64,000 bases of DNA from Shewanella marisflavi (GTDB taxonomy: Bacteria > Pseudomonadota > Gammaproteobacteria > Enterobacterales > Shewanellaceae), in the NCBI RefSeq assembly GCF_023283925.1, contig NZ_JAKIKX010000011.1, positions 1-64,000 on the forward strand, read 5' to 3'. Positions within the stretch are counted from its first letter, which is position 1. Every line of letters begins with the position of its first letter. Below, piece by piece: positions 17,333-26,841 of the stretch. A model generated the notes under the pieces. The model was not told where the DNA came from, made no database searches, and was given only the letters and a program-made list of their open reading frames with translations. Position numbers and translations under genes: made by a program.

Positions 17333-18169
17333 TTAGGTGCGTCGACGACTGTCGATAAAGCCCTGTGCTAGTCCAACTAACAGGCCGCCGATATGGGCCC
17401 CGTTGGCAATGGAGAGGCCGAACATGTCGGTGAAGCCGAAGACTAACCAGACCAACATAAAGCCTATGTAGGCAGGGGGCAGGCCTATTCCTTTCTCGGG
17501 ACGTTTGACGCCCATGATCCAGGTGTAACCCACAACCGCATAGACCACACCCGACAGGCCGCCGAAGTTAGGCCCGCCTATAGCATATTGCAGCAGGTTG
17601 GGCAGGGTGCCTGCGATCAGCAGTAAGGTTAAAAGGGGAGTCACCCCTAGCTTGTTTTCAATCTTGCCCCCCAGATACCACCACCAGAGCAGGTTAAAGA
17701 TGATATGCATGGCAGAGAAGTGCATCAGGCTCGGAGTAAATACTCGCCATACCTGACTGACATCGCTGCCCGAGACGGCGCCAAAGAAGGAGAGCGCCTC
17801 GAAGATAGGATTGGCAAAGCCGAAGATAAAGCCGAGATAGATTAAGGTGCAGCTGAGCATGACGCTGAGGGTCAAGGGGCCAGCACCCGATAAAAACTGA
17901 GTAACCAGCTGCAGTCCCGGTGCGCCATAATCTATCTTAGTGCCTGTGGTGCCGTTGTCCCAGGAGGCTTTAAGATACTTGTCTTCATAGGGGTTGCGAA
18001 TAAAGTGGTCATACTCCTGCTTGGCTATGCCATAGTCTTGTTCTTTCATTACAGAGAGTATGACGCCTTGCTCAGCATGCTGTAGCTGGCAGTCTATGCC
18101 CTGTCCCTTAAGGTAATCGATCAATGCCTGTGCGGCACGTTCGTTGGGAAGATGACCAAGTTCCAGCAT
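17333..18169 (-). CDS. glpG: Rhomboid intramembrane serine protease GlpG
   Basis: A 278-residue inner-membrane protease. An N-terminal cytoplasmic GlpG domain (about 1-70) precedes six or seven membrane segments. The catalytic serine is in GLSGVVYAVVG (Ser206) and the catalytic histidine in NGAHIGG (His259). The HFSAMHIIFNLLWWW loop with the oxyanion histidine and asparagine is present. Rhomboids cleave within or next to transmembrane helices, and GlpG is implicated in membrane protein quality control. It lies 17 bp after glpE on the same strand, as in E. coli. Confidence 0.95.
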   Translation of the reverse strand: MLELGHLPNERAAQALIDYLKGQGIDCQLQHAEQGVILSVMKEQDYGIAKQEYDHFIRNPYEDKYLKASWDNGTTGTKIDYGAPGLQLVTQFLSGAGPLTLSVMLSCTLIYLGFIFGFANPIFEALSFFGAVSGSDVSQVWRVFTPSLMHFSAMHIIFNLLWWWYLGGKIENKLGVTPLLTLLLIAGTLPNLLQYAIGGPNFGGLSGVVYAVVGYTWIMGVKRPEKGIGLPPAYIGFMLVWLVFGFTDMFGLSIANGAHIGGLLVGLAQGFIDSRRRT

Positions 18170-18186
18170 AGGATGACCTCTTGCAG

Positions 18187-18492
18187 TTAGTGGGCTTCTC
18201 GCCAGGCCTGAAAGCCACCGTCCAGGCTATAGACCTCATCAAAACCCTGCTCATGCAGATATTGCGCGGCATTTTGGCTACTGATGCCATGATAACAGAC
18301 CACGACCAAGGGGCTATCCATATCGGCTTCGCCGATAAAGTGGGCCAGATTTTCGTTGTTGAGATTCGTTGAACCGGGGATCTGCCCCGCCTCAAAGCTG
18401 GCACCGTCGCGAATATCGACGACCTGCACATGGGTATTTTCGTCGAGCATCTGAATGAGTTGATTCACACTCAGGTGTTGGAAAGCAGACAT
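18187..18492 (-). CDS. glpE: Thiosulfate sulfurtransferase GlpE (single rhodanese)
   Basis: A 101-residue single-domain rhodanese. The active loop is CYHGIS with Cys66 as the persulfide-carrying residue, and the N-terminal VVDIRDGASFEAGQIPGS block is standard. It moves sulfane sulfur from thiosulfate to cyanide or a thiol such as thioredoxin. The ATG at 18492 is chosen over an upstream TTG because it gives the family N-terminus (MSAFQHLS) with CAGGTTG before it. It forms a pair with glpG. Confidence 0.94.
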   Translation of the reverse strand: MSAFQHLSVNQLIQMLDENTHVQVVDIRDGASFEAGQIPGSTNLNNENLAHFIGEADMDSPLVVVCYHGISSQNAAQYLHEQGFDEVYSLDGGFQAWREAH

Positions 18493-18580
18493 AATCAACC
18501 TGTAATGAATAAAGAGGGATAAGTTAAGTGTGCAACATGGGGCTGTGAGAGTACAGCCCCGTATGGCTTAGGCTAAGGGA

Positions 18581-19606
18581 TTAATCCCAGCTAAGGATAA
18601 CCTTGCCCGATTGGCCCGAACGCATAGCGTCGAAACCTGCTTGGAAATCATCGACATTGTAGTGATGTGTGATAATAGGTGAGATATCCAGACCCGATTG
18701 GATCAGGCTGGCCATCTTGTACCAGGTCTCGAACATCTCACGGCCGTAGATCCCTTTGATGATGAGTCCTTTGAAGATCACCTTACTCCAGTCGATGGCC
18801 ATGTCACCGCCGGGAATACCCAGCATAGCGATCTTGCCGCCGTGGTTCATGGTATCTAGCATGGAGTGGAAGGCGGCCGGAACACCTGACATCTCGAGGC
18901 CGACATCGAACCCTTCGGTCATGCCCAGCTCTTGCATCACATCTTCCAGTTTCTCCTTGGCCACGTTAACGGCGCGGGTTGCGCCCATCTTCTTGGCAAG
19001 TTCCAGACGATATTCGTTCACATCGGTGATCACCACATGGCGCGCGCCTACATGACGACAAACCGCGGCGGCCATGATGCCGATAGGGCCCGCGCCTGTG
19101 ATCAGCACATCTTCGCCGACCAAGTCGAACGACAGTGCCGTGTGTACCGCGTTACCGAAAGGATCAAAGATAGAAGCCAGATCGTCAGAGATATCGTCAG
19201 GGATCTTAAAGGCGTTGAAGGCTGGGATCACCAGGTATTCCGCAAAGGCACCTTCGCGGTTAACACCGACACCAGAGGTGTTGCGGCATAGGTGAGTGCG
19301 GCCCGCACGACAGTTGCGGCAGTGACCACAGGTGATATGACCTTCGCCAGAGACGCGATCGCCAATCTGGAAACCACGTACTTCTTGGCCAATTTCGACC
19401 ACTTCACCGACATATTCATGACCAACGACCATAGGCACAGGAATGGTGTTTTGCGACCACTCGTCCCAGTTGTAGATATGGACATCGGTGCCGCAGATGG
19501 CTGTCTTGCGGATCTTGATCAATAGATCGTTGTGGCCAACTTCAGGTTTTGGCGCATCAACCATCCAGATGCCTTCTTCAGGCTTGAGTTTGCTTAAGGC
19601 TTTCAT
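18581..19606 (-). CDS. tdh: L-threonine 3-dehydrogenase
   Basis: A 341-residue zinc-dependent medium-chain dehydrogenase that oxidises L-threonine to 2-amino-3-ketobutyrate with NAD. The catalytic zinc cysteine is in CGTDVHIYNWDEW, the structural zinc cysteines are in CGHCRNCRAGRTHLC, and the nucleotide-binding site is GAGPIGIMAA. The ATG at 19606 (MKALSKLKPEEGIW) matches the family and sits 10 bp after kbl, so the two are co-transcribed. Together they convert threonine to glycine and acetyl-CoA. Confidence 0.97.
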   Translation of the reverse strand: MKALSKLKPEEGIWMVDAPKPEVGHNDLLIKIRKTAICGTDVHIYNWDEWSQNTIPVPMVVGHEYVGEVVEIGQEVRGFQIGDRVSGEGHITCGHCRNCRAGRTHLCRNTSGVGVNREGAFAEYLVIPAFNAFKIPDDISDDLASIFDPFGNAVHTALSFDLVGEDVLITGAGPIGIMAAAVCRHVGARHVVITDVNEYRLELAKKMGATRAVNVAKEKLEDVMQELGMTEGFDVGLEMSGVPAAFHSMLDTMNHGGKIAMLGIPGGDMAIDWSKVIFKGLIIKGIYGREMFETWYKMASLIQSGLDISPIITHHYNVDDFQAGFDAMRSGQSGKVILSWD

Positions 19607-19616
19607 CGATAGACTC

Positions 19617-20810
19617 CTAGATAATTCCCATCTCTTTGGCGATGCGGGTGAAGGCATCGATGGCGCGATCTAGCTGCTCGCGAGTGTGGGCGGCTGACAT
19701 CTGAGTACGGATACGTGCCTGACCCTTAGGAACTACAGGGAAGGAGAAACCGATCACATAGATGTTCTCTTCCAGCAGACGGTTAGCAAAATCGCTCGCC
19801 AATTTGGCATCGCCAATCATCACTGGGATGATGGCATGATCCGCGCCGCCCAGGGTAAAGCCTGCCGCAGTCATTTTTTCGCGGAAGTAACGGCTGTTTT
19901 CCCATACGGCTTCGCGCAGTGCCTGGCCAGACTTTAGCATCTCCAGCACATGGATTGAGGCGGTGACGATAGAAGGTGCCAGCGAGTTTGAAAAGAGGTA
20001 AGGACGCGAGCGTTGACGTAACCAGTCGACGACCTCTTTCTTCGCCGAGGTAAATCCGCCTGACGCCCCGCCTAATGCCTTACCCAGGGTACCTGTGATG
20101 ATGTCGACTCTGTCCATCACATCGCAATATTCGTGAGTACCACGACCGTTTTGACCGATAAAGCCCACAGCGTGAGAGTCATCGACCATGACCAGGGCGC
20201 CATACTTATCAGCTAGGTCGCAGACTCCTTTTAGGTTGGCAATCACGCCGTCCATAGAGAATACGCCGTCGGTGGCGATGAGGATATGACGGGCACCAGC
20301 TGCTTTGGCTGCTTGCAGTTGGGTCTCCAGATCGGCCATGTCGTTGTTGGCGTAGCGGAAACGCTTTGCCTTACACAGGCGCACGCCGTCGATAATTGAT
20401 GCATGGTTCAGAGCGTCAGAGATAATGGCGTCTTCGGCGCCCAGCAGGGTTTCAAAAAGGCCTGCGTTGGCATCGAAACAAGAAGAGTAAAGTATGGTGT
20501 CTTCCATGCCGAGGAATTCACTCAGGCTTGCTTCCAGCTGTTTATGAATATCTTGAGTGCCACAGATAAAGCGCACCGACGCCATACCAAAACCATGGTC
20601 GTTCAGGCCTTGCTGTGCAGCGGCGATCAGCTCTGGGTGGTTCGCCAGGCCTAAATAGTTGTTGGCGCAGAAGTTCATCACTTCATGGCCGTTGACTTCG
20701 ATTTCAGTCTTTTGAGGAGAGGCAATAACGCGCTCGCTCTTGTATAAGCCTTCCGCTTTCACTTCAGCCAGCTGCTGATTGATTTGATCGTAGAATGAGG
20801 TCGTTGCCAC
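19617..20810 (-). CDS. kbl: Glycine C-acetyltransferase (2-amino-3-ketobutyrate CoA ligase)
   Basis: A 397-residue PLP enzyme of the alpha-oxoamine synthase group. It cleaves 2-amino-3-ketobutyrate with CoA to glycine and acetyl-CoA, the step after Tdh. The PLP lysine is in TGTLGKALGG, and the VDDSHAVGFIG and NYLGLANHPE segments fit the family. I start at GTG 20810 because AGGAG lies 7 bases upstream and the length then matches E. coli Kbl (398); the frame could extend 23 codons more. It is the first gene of the kbl-tdh operon. Confidence 0.96.
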   Translation of the reverse strand: MATTSFYDQINQQLAEVKAEGLYKSERVIASPQKTEIEVNGHEVMNFCANNYLGLANHPELIAAAQQGLNDHGFGMASVRFICGTQDIHKQLEASLSEFLGMEDTILYSSCFDANAGLFETLLGAEDAIISDALNHASIIDGVRLCKAKRFRYANNDMADLETQLQAAKAAGARHILIATDGVFSMDGVIANLKGVCDLADKYGALVMVDDSHAVGFIGQNGRGTHEYCDVMDRVDIITGTLGKALGGASGGFTSAKKEVVDWLRQRSRPYLFSNSLAPSIVTASIHVLEMLKSGQALREAVWENSRYFREKMTAAGFTLGGADHAIIPVMIGDAKLASDFANRLLEENIYVIGFSFPVVPKGQARIRTQMSAAHTREQLDRAIDAFTRIAKEMGII

Positions 20811-21210
20811 CTGTAGTCTCCTTCTTTTTTGTCTCATTTTAGTTTTTATGCTTTGCCCTGTGTCTTGGGGAATATCCAAAACTTGAGTAAAGGCGATAAG
20901 TTAGGAACCATCTGTTACGCATAAGTCAGGCTTGTCGTCGTCTGGCGTCACCTTGATCAATGACTGACTAAGTTTAGTTCAGTTTTAACCATCTTTTTGC
21001 GCTGGCATGCTTGCCAGCAGAGGCTCGGCCCTGGATACGAATAGCGCTAGGCTGGCCGAATTCTAACCTTAAACCCGGCCAGCGCCACATTTTTTTTTGC
21101 GCTATTAACTAAGCTAGTGCTAACGTAACTTTCGCATAACAATTAATAATGCGAAATGCTACAACCACCGCCTGTGAATATCGGCGGTGAAGAGGGCATG
21201 GTAAGCAGGA
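20811..21210. other. Gap upstream of kbl with two inverted repeats
   Basis: About 400 bp without a gene. At 21001-21018 GCTGGCA/TGCCAGC forms a perfect 7-bp hairpin with no T-run. At 21130-21156 TTTCGCAT and ATGCGAAA are perfect inverted copies 11 bp apart, a possible operator or the end of the TetR transcript. The kbl promoter must lie here; no clear -35/-10 pair stands out. Confidence 0.4.
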
Positions 21211-21864
21211 TTAGTCTTCTTCCTGCTCCGCTTTGGCCAGTGCTTTATAATGCTGTTCTAGTCGAATAAAGGTAGGTTTGGCGGACTCGCTGGCGTAAGC
21301 CTTGAAGATCATTAATACCCTTAGCAGGCCTTCGTACAAGGAGGTTTTGGTGATCCTAGTGGTCTCTGAGTGGGTGAGTTCGTTGCTTATCCAGAAACAG
21401 GCTACCATGCGGATAGTGTCGGCCAGCGGGGTGATCTCTTCGTCGTCGATCACCAGAACACCATCTTGTTTTAACTGGGTCAGGATGCTGGTGGCCCGCT
21501 TAAGTACCTGTTCATGAGTAACCGTATATTCTTTGTTAAGCACCTCATCGCGGCTGAGAATGATCACCAGATTGGCGTACATGAAGCGGAATTGCCACAG
21601 GGTATAGAAGAGAGCATCGAAGTAGCCGATCAAGAGGTCAACATCCACCTTTTTGCCTTCGTAGGGTTGAAACCCAGACTCCAGGTGTTGTTCGTAGAGC
21701 TTGAAGATGGAGCGAATAATGTCTTCTTTATTGCGAAAGTGGTAGTAGAGATTGCCAGGGCTAATCCCTAGATGCGCGGCAATATGGTTAGTGGTGATAC
21801 TGCGTTCGCCATGTTCGTTAAACAGGGCTAGGCTGGCGTGGACGATTTTGTCGCGGGTTTTCAT
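21211..21864 (-). CDS. TetR family transcriptional regulator
   Basis: A 217-residue one-domain repressor. The N-terminal helix-turn-helix (about 8-55) has the standard TetR core: ITTNHIAAHLGISPGNLYYHFRNKEDI split across the recognition helix. The C-terminal ligand domain begins with FQPYEGKKVDVDLLIGYF and belongs to a proteobacterial TetR subgroup seen next to kbl in Shewanella, as I recall. Ligand and targets are unknown. It might act on the adjacent kbl-tdh operon or on its own promoter; the inverted repeat at 21130-21156 lies just downstream of it, not upstream. Confidence 0.85.
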   Translation of the reverse strand: MKTRDKIVHASLALFNEHGERSITTNHIAAHLGISPGNLYYHFRNKEDIIRSIFKLYEQHLESGFQPYEGKKVDVDLLIGYFDALFYTLWQFRFMYANLVIILSRDEVLNKEYTVTHEQVLKRATSILTQLKQDGVLVIDDEEITPLADTIRMVACFWISNELTHSETTRITKTSLYEGLLRVLMIFKAYASESAKPTFIRLEQHYKALAKAEQEED

Positions 21865-22123
21865 CTTGATCCTAAATGAGGTCGGTTAATGGCCATGGAA
21901 TAGAATTGAGTAAAGGCTCCAGTTGAAAGTTAACAGCCAGCGGGCAAATGTCAATCTATGGCTACTCAGACCAGTGACTAATAACACGCTGTTTTTCTGC
22001 CATTTTATATTTCGCGTAACAGTCGAGTCTCCTGGGTTCATTTGGCTTATCTGACGCTTACTTTCTGGCTTATGTTACTATTAACCCTAATGAATCCTTT
22101 GCCCTATTCAAGTACCGACTGAT

Positions 22124-23389
22124 ATGAATCGTCCTTTATATTCAGCATTATTGTATCTGCTGACCCCGTTACTGCTGGTATATCTGTCCATTCGAGCCCT
22201 TAAGAGCCCTGATTACCGAGGCCGTTGGTCGGAGCGCTTTGGCTTGTCATCCCTTGAGGCGACAGATTTGCTGATCCATTCTGTCTCTATGGGCGAGACT
22301 CTGGCCGCTATTCCCTTGATTAAGCAGATACGTGCCGCCTACCCCAAGTTGAACATTACCATTACCACCACCAGCCCTACCGGGTCGGCTGAGGTGATTA
22401 AAGCCTTTGGCGACAGCGTGCAGCATTGTTATCTCCCTTTCGATCTGCCCTTGTGTGTGGCGCGTTTTTTGGGGCAGCTACAGCCTAAGCAGTTGATCAT
22501 CATGGAGACTGAGCTTTGGCCCAACCTTATTCACCAGGCTAAGAAGCGAGGCATTAAGCTGATGCTGGCCAATGCCAGGTTGTCGGAGAAGTCGGCCAGG
22601 CAATATCAGAGTCGCCCTAGATTGTCGCTGCCCATGTTGCGCTCACTGGATCTGATTGCTGCCCAGTCCCCCCAGGCGGGGCAGCGTTTTATCGACTTGG
22701 GTGTCGATGCCAAGCGGGTGAAAGTGACGGGAAGTCTTAAGTTCGATCTGACGATTCAGCCAGGACTGTTAGAGAAAGCTAAACAGCTAAGGAAACAGTG
22801 GCAGCGAATGGAGACACCCGTATGGGTGGCGGGCAGTGTGCATCCTGGTGAGTTTGATCTCATGTTGGAGGCCCATAAGAGCCTGTTAATACGATTTCCT
22901 CAAGCATTACTGGTATTGGTGCCAAGACATCCGGAGCAGTTTGAGGCCGCGGCCAGTCGGGTCAGAGCGGCTGGCTTTACACTAGCGCGGCGCAGTCACC
23001 AAGAGACGGTGGATGAACACACTCAGGTGGTGCTCGGCGATACTATGGGCGAATTACTCAGTTTCTATGGCGCGGCGGATCAGGCTTTTGTCGGTGGCAC
23101 CCTGATTGAAAACGGTGGGCATAACCCCTTGGAGCCTGCTGCCATGGGCTTGCCTGTCTATGTCGGTCCTCACCACTGGGATTTCGCCGAAATCACCCAG
23201 TTGTTGCAAGAGGCTGGGGCATTACAGCTGGTGTCGTCAGCAGATGAGTTGGCTCAGCAGTTGGTGAGTCGCTTTGATGATAAGGCGGCCTATATTGTGG
23301 CCAGAGAGGCTGGGCTTAAGGTAGTAGATACTAACAAGGGCGCGTTGGCGGCGCAGCTAGCCCTTGCATGCGACTTGATCGATGCATAA
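22124..23389 (+). CDS. waaA: 3-deoxy-D-manno-octulosonic acid transferase (Kdo transferase)
   Basis: A 421-residue membrane-associated GT30 enzyme that adds Kdo from CMP-Kdo to lipid IVA in the LPS inner core. An N-terminal hydrophobic anchor (about 5-23) is followed by RWSERFG, the HSVSMGE active-site block, TTTSPTGS, and METELWPNLI with the base glutamate. The C-terminal half has GSVHPGE, LVPRHPE, GDTMGEL and GGHNPLEPAA. The family is mono- or bifunctional; because a Kdo kinase gene lies downstream, a monofunctional enzyme is likely here (inference). It converges on kdkA. Confidence 0.96.
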   Translation: MNRPLYSALLYLLTPLLLVYLSIRALKSPDYRGRWSERFGLSSLEATDLLIHSVSMGETLAAIPLIKQIRAAYPKLNITITTTSPTGSAEVIKAFGDSVQHCYLPFDLPLCVARFLGQLQPKQLIIMETELWPNLIHQAKKRGIKLMLANARLSEKSARQYQSRPRLSLPMLRSLDLIAAQSPQAGQRFIDLGVDAKRVKVTGSLKFDLTIQPGLLEKAKQLRKQWQRMETPVWVAGSVHPGEFDLMLEAHKSLLIRFPQALLVLVPRHPEQFEAAASRVRAAGFTLARRSHQETVDEHTQVVLGDTMGELLSFYGAADQAFVGGTLIENGGHNPLEPAAMGLPVYVGPHHWDFAEITQLLQEAGALQLVSSADELAQQLVSRFDDKAAYIVAREAGLKVVDTNKGALAAQLALACDLIDA

Positions 23390-23426
23390 CGCGCCTGGTT
23401 TGGGCGCGCTTCTAACGACTTTCTTG

Positions 23427-24149
23427 TCACTTGGCGTAACCGATTAACAGTTGCTGCCAATTCTCCTCGGTAAAATGCAGCGAGGGTAACTTACCTTGCT
23501 CCTTCTTGAAGGAACGCAGCAGGCGATCAAGATTGGCCTGTTGCCATTTGCTGTCTGGACTGCGGATCTCACCACGGTCGAAATCAATCAGGGTAAAAGT
23601 GTCATCGGCCAGCAGTATGTTTTTGGCATTGAGATCGGCATGGTAAACGCCGCGGCGATGGAACTTGGCAATGCTTGTGCCAAGGGCTTGCCACTGAGCT
23701 TCAGACATGGGGGTTTTGCTCAGCACGGCGACAAGATCTTGAGCGCCGGGAATGCGTTTAATAATGATATCGCCGCGATAATGGATGCCACTGCGCTTTA
23801 TCTGAGCCGCAACGGGTTCCGGCACGGCAAAACCTTCCTCGAAAAGCTGTTCTAACAGGGTAAATTCGGCAATCGCCCGGCAACGTTTCAGCCCGGTATA
23901 GAGATAGGCATCACGGCTGACTTTTTCCATCATGCCGCCGCGATAATAATGCCTGAGTACCCACTCTTCATTCTCTGTGCTCACCAAGGGGTGAGGCTTA
24001 ACAAACCAAGTGGTGTAACGCCCTTTGGATGAACCTGTGACGGCGCCCAGCTCTTGCCAGTAATCGAAGGTGAACCAGTCTGGGGTGATCGCCTTGAGCG
24101 AGGGGTGACGAAAGGCGATATAGCCGGCATCGGTAGGTTTTAATTGCAT
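23427..24149 (-). CDS. kdkA: 3-deoxy-D-manno-octulosonic acid kinase
   Basis: A 240-residue small-molecule kinase related to eukaryotic-type protein kinases. It phosphorylates position 4 of the single Kdo in Haemophilus-type inner cores. The ATP-binding lysine region (GDIIIKRIPGA), the catalytic loop GVYHADLNAKNIL and the DFD metal site (TLIDFDRGEIR) are present, and YHADLNAKN is diagnostic for the family. It lies between waaA and the rhamnose genes; its start is 52 bp from the rmlD stop and opens with ATGCAATTAAAACC. Confidence 0.92.
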   Translation of the reverse strand: MQLKPTDAGYIAFRHPSLKAITPDWFTFDYWQELGAVTGSSKGRYTTWFVKPHPLVSTENEEWVLRHYYRGGMMEKVSRDAYLYTGLKRCRAIAEFTLLEQLFEEGFAVPEPVAAQIKRSGIHYRGDIIIKRIPGAQDLVAVLSKTPMSEAQWQALGTSIAKFHRRGVYHADLNAKNILLADDTFTLIDFDRGEIRSPDSKWQQANLDRLLRSFKKEQGKLPSLHFTEENWQQLLIGYAK

Positions 24150-24215
24150 AGATTCACTGGCTCAACGGGCTTGGATGTTTGCTAAGGGAAGATTGTACCC
24201 GATATTGGCGCCCTG

Positions 24216-25094
24216 TCAGCCCTCTTTCGACACTTGTTGTAGCACCTGATAGAGATTCTCTTGCCAGCTTTTGGCTTGCAAAATCGCCTGGGACTGGCTG
24301 CAGTCCAGCGCGCTGTATCGCGGACGAGGCGCCGCCGCACCATAGGCCGCAGTGCTGATGGGGGTGATGGTTGCCGCTTGGTTAAGTAGGCCTAAGGCGT
24401 TGGCGGTAGCTGAAATCTGTCGGGCAAACTCATACCAAGTTGTCACGCCAAGATCGCTACAGTGATAGATGGGCGACGGCGACGAAACCTTTGTGAGCTG
24501 CCAGATAAATTGGCTCAAGGCGATGGCCGAGGTGGGGGTGCCCCACTGATCGTCAATCACGCTAAGCGCTTTGCCTTGGCGCATCAGGGCCAGCATGGTC
24601 TTAACAAAGTTATGCCCGAAGGGAGAGTAGAGCCAAGCGGTCCGCACTATACAGGCATGACCTTCGTTGTACTTCAGCACCGCCTGCTCACCGCGCCATT
24701 TAGACTCGCCATAACGACTGATAGGACGGGGAATATCACTCGGACGGTAAGGTGTTGGCTGCCCATCGAATATTCCATTAAAAACATAGTCGCTTGAGAG
24801 GTGGATAAGTCCAATGGCATGTCTGGCGCAGTGCTCGGCTAAGTTCTCTACCGCTAGGTGATTGAGCTCGAAGGCCGCCTGGCTATCTGTCTCGGCGGCG
24901 TCGACTTGAGTATAGCCGCTGGCATTGATCACTATTCCATATTGCTTTTCTGTGATGCGCTGCCTGAGCTGGACATGATTGCAGATATCCAGTGCCTGAC
25001 GGCCAAGATAGTCAACCGGGTAGTGCTCTGGCTGAGTTGCACGTAGGGCCTGGGCAAGCTGTCCATGTTTGCCGATCACTAAGATAGGTTTCAT
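24216..25094 (-). CDS. rfbD: dTDP-4-dehydrorhamnose reductase
   Basis: A 292-residue short-chain dehydrogenase/reductase that makes dTDP-L-rhamnose, the last step of the rml pathway. It has GKHGQLAQAL at the nucleotide-binding site, a YGESKWRGE catalytic Tyr-Lys pair, SSDYVFNG and RTAWLYSPFGHNFV. The ATG at 25094 overlaps the upstream rfbB stop as ATGA, which both fixes the start and indicates translational coupling. The longer frame with 10 extra residues is not supported. rmlA, the thymidylyltransferase, is not in this window. Confidence 0.94.
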   Translation of the reverse strand: MKPILVIGKHGQLAQALRATQPEHYPVDYLGRQALDICNHVQLRQRITEKQYGIVINASGYTQVDAAETDSQAAFELNHLAVENLAEHCARHAIGLIHLSSDYVFNGIFDGQPTPYRPSDIPRPISRYGESKWRGEQAVLKYNEGHACIVRTAWLYSPFGHNFVKTMLALMRQGKALSVIDDQWGTPTSAIALSQFIWQLTKVSSPSPIYHCSDLGVTTWYEFARQISATANALGLLNQAATITPISTAAYGAAAPRPRYSALDCSQSQAILQAKSWQENLYQVLQQVSKEG

Positions 25095-26176
25095 TGCGTC
25101 TGGTCCGTTACGGCCTGGCACCAATCCAGATGCTCGAGATACCAGCTGACCGTCTTTTCAAGCCCGCTGGCAAAGCTTTCACTCGGCTGCCAGCCCAAGG
25201 CGCGGCTGACTTTACTGGCATCGATGGCATAGCGGGTATCATGGCCCGGTCTGTCGCTCACGAAATGAATGAGCTGTTTGAAATCGCTAATAGTGTGAGG
25301 TTTTTCAGCGACTTTTTGATTTAGTAACTCACAGATTAGGCTGACAACATCGAGATTGGTCATCTCATTCATGCCACCTATATTATAGCTCTCTCCCTTT
25401 TCACCATTTGCGGCGACCAGGCACAGCGCCTTGGCGTGATCTTCGACATAGAGCCAGTCACGAACCTGTTGGCCATCACCATATACAGGGATAGGCTTGC
25501 CTTGCAGAGCGTTGAGCAGAGTAACCGGAATGAGCTTTTCCGGATATTGATAGTGCCCATAGTTATTGGAGCAATTAGACAGCACAACTGGTAAACCATA
25601 GGTACGATGCCAAGCCCTGACCAGATGATCTGCTGCGGCCTTGCTGGCCGAGTAGGGTGAACTGGGGGCGTAGGGGAACTGCTCGTCGAAGTATCTCGCT
25701 TGGCCCAATTCATCTAAGTCGCCCAAGTCGCCAAACACCTCGTCGGTGGAGACATGGTGCAGACGAAAGCGCGTCGCCATCTCTATCGGCAAGTTGCGGT
25801 AATAGTCTAGACATTGCAGCAGCAGCTCAAATGTGCCGACAATATTGGTGTCTATAAAGGCTCGCGGCCCCTCGATTGAGCGGTCCACATGGGTCTCAGC
25901 CGCCAGATGGATCACCAGATCAATCTGGTATTGTCTTAGGGCTTTGCCCAGTGTGTCGCCATCATTGATATCCGCCTGGATAAAATGGTAGTTGGGATCT
26001 TGCGCCACAGATTTGAGTGATAGCAGGTTACCAGCATAGGTGAGCTTGTCATAGTTCACCACCAGGCAATCGCCTAGGGCGATCAGATGACGGATCAAGG
26101 CAGAGCCGATAAAACCGGCGCCGCCAGTGACTAAGATACGGCGCCGAGCGAGAGGATTATGCATCTCTTTACTCAT
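25091..26176 (-). CDS. rfbB: dTDP-glucose 4,6-dehydratase
   Basis: A 361-residue extended SDR enzyme converting dTDP-glucose to the 4-keto-6-deoxy sugar. The NAD site is VTGGAGFIGSAL, HVSTDEVFGDLG carries the catalytic Asp-Glu, and YSASKAAADHLV the Tyr-Lys pair. SNNYGHYQYPEKLIP is typical for RmlB. It begins inside the end of rfbC (8-bp overlap); a start at the fifth codon (Met, 26164) is also possible because AAAGAG precedes it. It is the middle gene of rfbC-rfbB-rfbD. Confidence 0.95.
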   Translation of the reverse strand: MSKEMHNPLARRRILVTGGAGFIGSALIRHLIALGDCLVVNYDKLTYAGNLLSLKSVAQDPNYHFIQADINDGDTLGKALRQYQIDLVIHLAAETHVDRSIEGPRAFIDTNIVGTFELLLQCLDYYRNLPIEMATRFRLHHVSTDEVFGDLGDLDELGQARYFDEQFPYAPSSPYSASKAAADHLVRAWHRTYGLPVVLSNCSNNYGHYQYPEKLIPVTLLNALQGKPIPVYGDGQQVRDWLYVEDHAKALCLVAANGEKGESYNIGGMNEMTNLDVVSLICELLNQKVAEKPHTISDFKQLIHFVSDRPGHDTRYAIDASKVSRALGWQPSESFASGLEKTVSWYLEHLDWCQAVTDQTQ

Positions 26177-26717
26177 AATATGCGGCCTGACTAAACGAGC
26201 TGGCAGCCAGGTCTTTGGCTGACAGTATCGGCGATGGCTTGGCTAGCAAAGGCCAGGCTATGTTGAGGGCGTCATCGTCCCATTTGATGCTGTGCTCGTC
26301 ATTGGGCGCATAGTAGTCGGTGCACTTATAGAGGCAGTGAGCCTGATTTGAGAGCACATAGAAACCATGGGCAAATCCCGGGGGCACCCAGAGTTGGCGC
26401 TTGTTGTCTGCGGAGAGGATATGCCCCGTCCACTGACCAAAACTTGGGCTGTTGCGGCGCAGATCGACGCAGACATCAAAGATCTCACCGTAAACCACAC
26501 GCACAAGCTTGCCTTGGGGTCTGGTGAGTTGATAGTGCAGCCCACGCAGGGTGCCTTGCACCGAGTGGCTTTGATTTTCCTGCACAAAGTCGAGATCCGC
26601 TATCTGTTGCTTGAAATCGTCTTGGCGAAACGTTTCGAAAAAACAGCCACGCTCATCGCCGAATACCTGAGGTTCGAGCAGTTTGACATCTGGAATTGGC
26701 GTGTTGAGAATTTTCAT
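26169..26717 (-). CDS. rfbC: dTDP-4-dehydrorhamnose 3,5-epimerase
   Basis: A 182-residue cupin epimerase. FGDERGCFFETFRQDDF, QENQSHSVQGTLRGLHYQ with the catalytic histidine, VDLRRNSPSFGQW and WVPPGFAHGFYVLS are all RmlC signatures. The start at 26717 gives MKILNTPIPDVKLLEPQVF as in the family; the 13 extra codons upstream lack a ribosome site. It is the first gene of the rhamnose operon, transcribed away from the heptosyltransferase-like gene. Confidence 0.94.
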   Translation of the reverse strand: MKILNTPIPDVKLLEPQVFGDERGCFFETFRQDDFKQQIADLDFVQENQSHSVQGTLRGLHYQLTRPQGKLVRVVYGEIFDVCVDLRRNSPSFGQWTGHILSADNKRQLWVPPGFAHGFYVLSNQAHCLYKCTDYYAPNDEHSIKWDDDALNIAWPLLAKPSPILSAKDLAASSFSQAAYYE

Positions 26718-26841
26718 CCTGTCACCCGGCCGCGAAACTGGTTTTTTTATGCCCATGGCGGCCTAATCATGGAACCTAGGGACATTCTACATTAAACTCG
26801 GTGCGGATCCTTACTCCCTTAAATCTCTCAATGGCCCCTAT

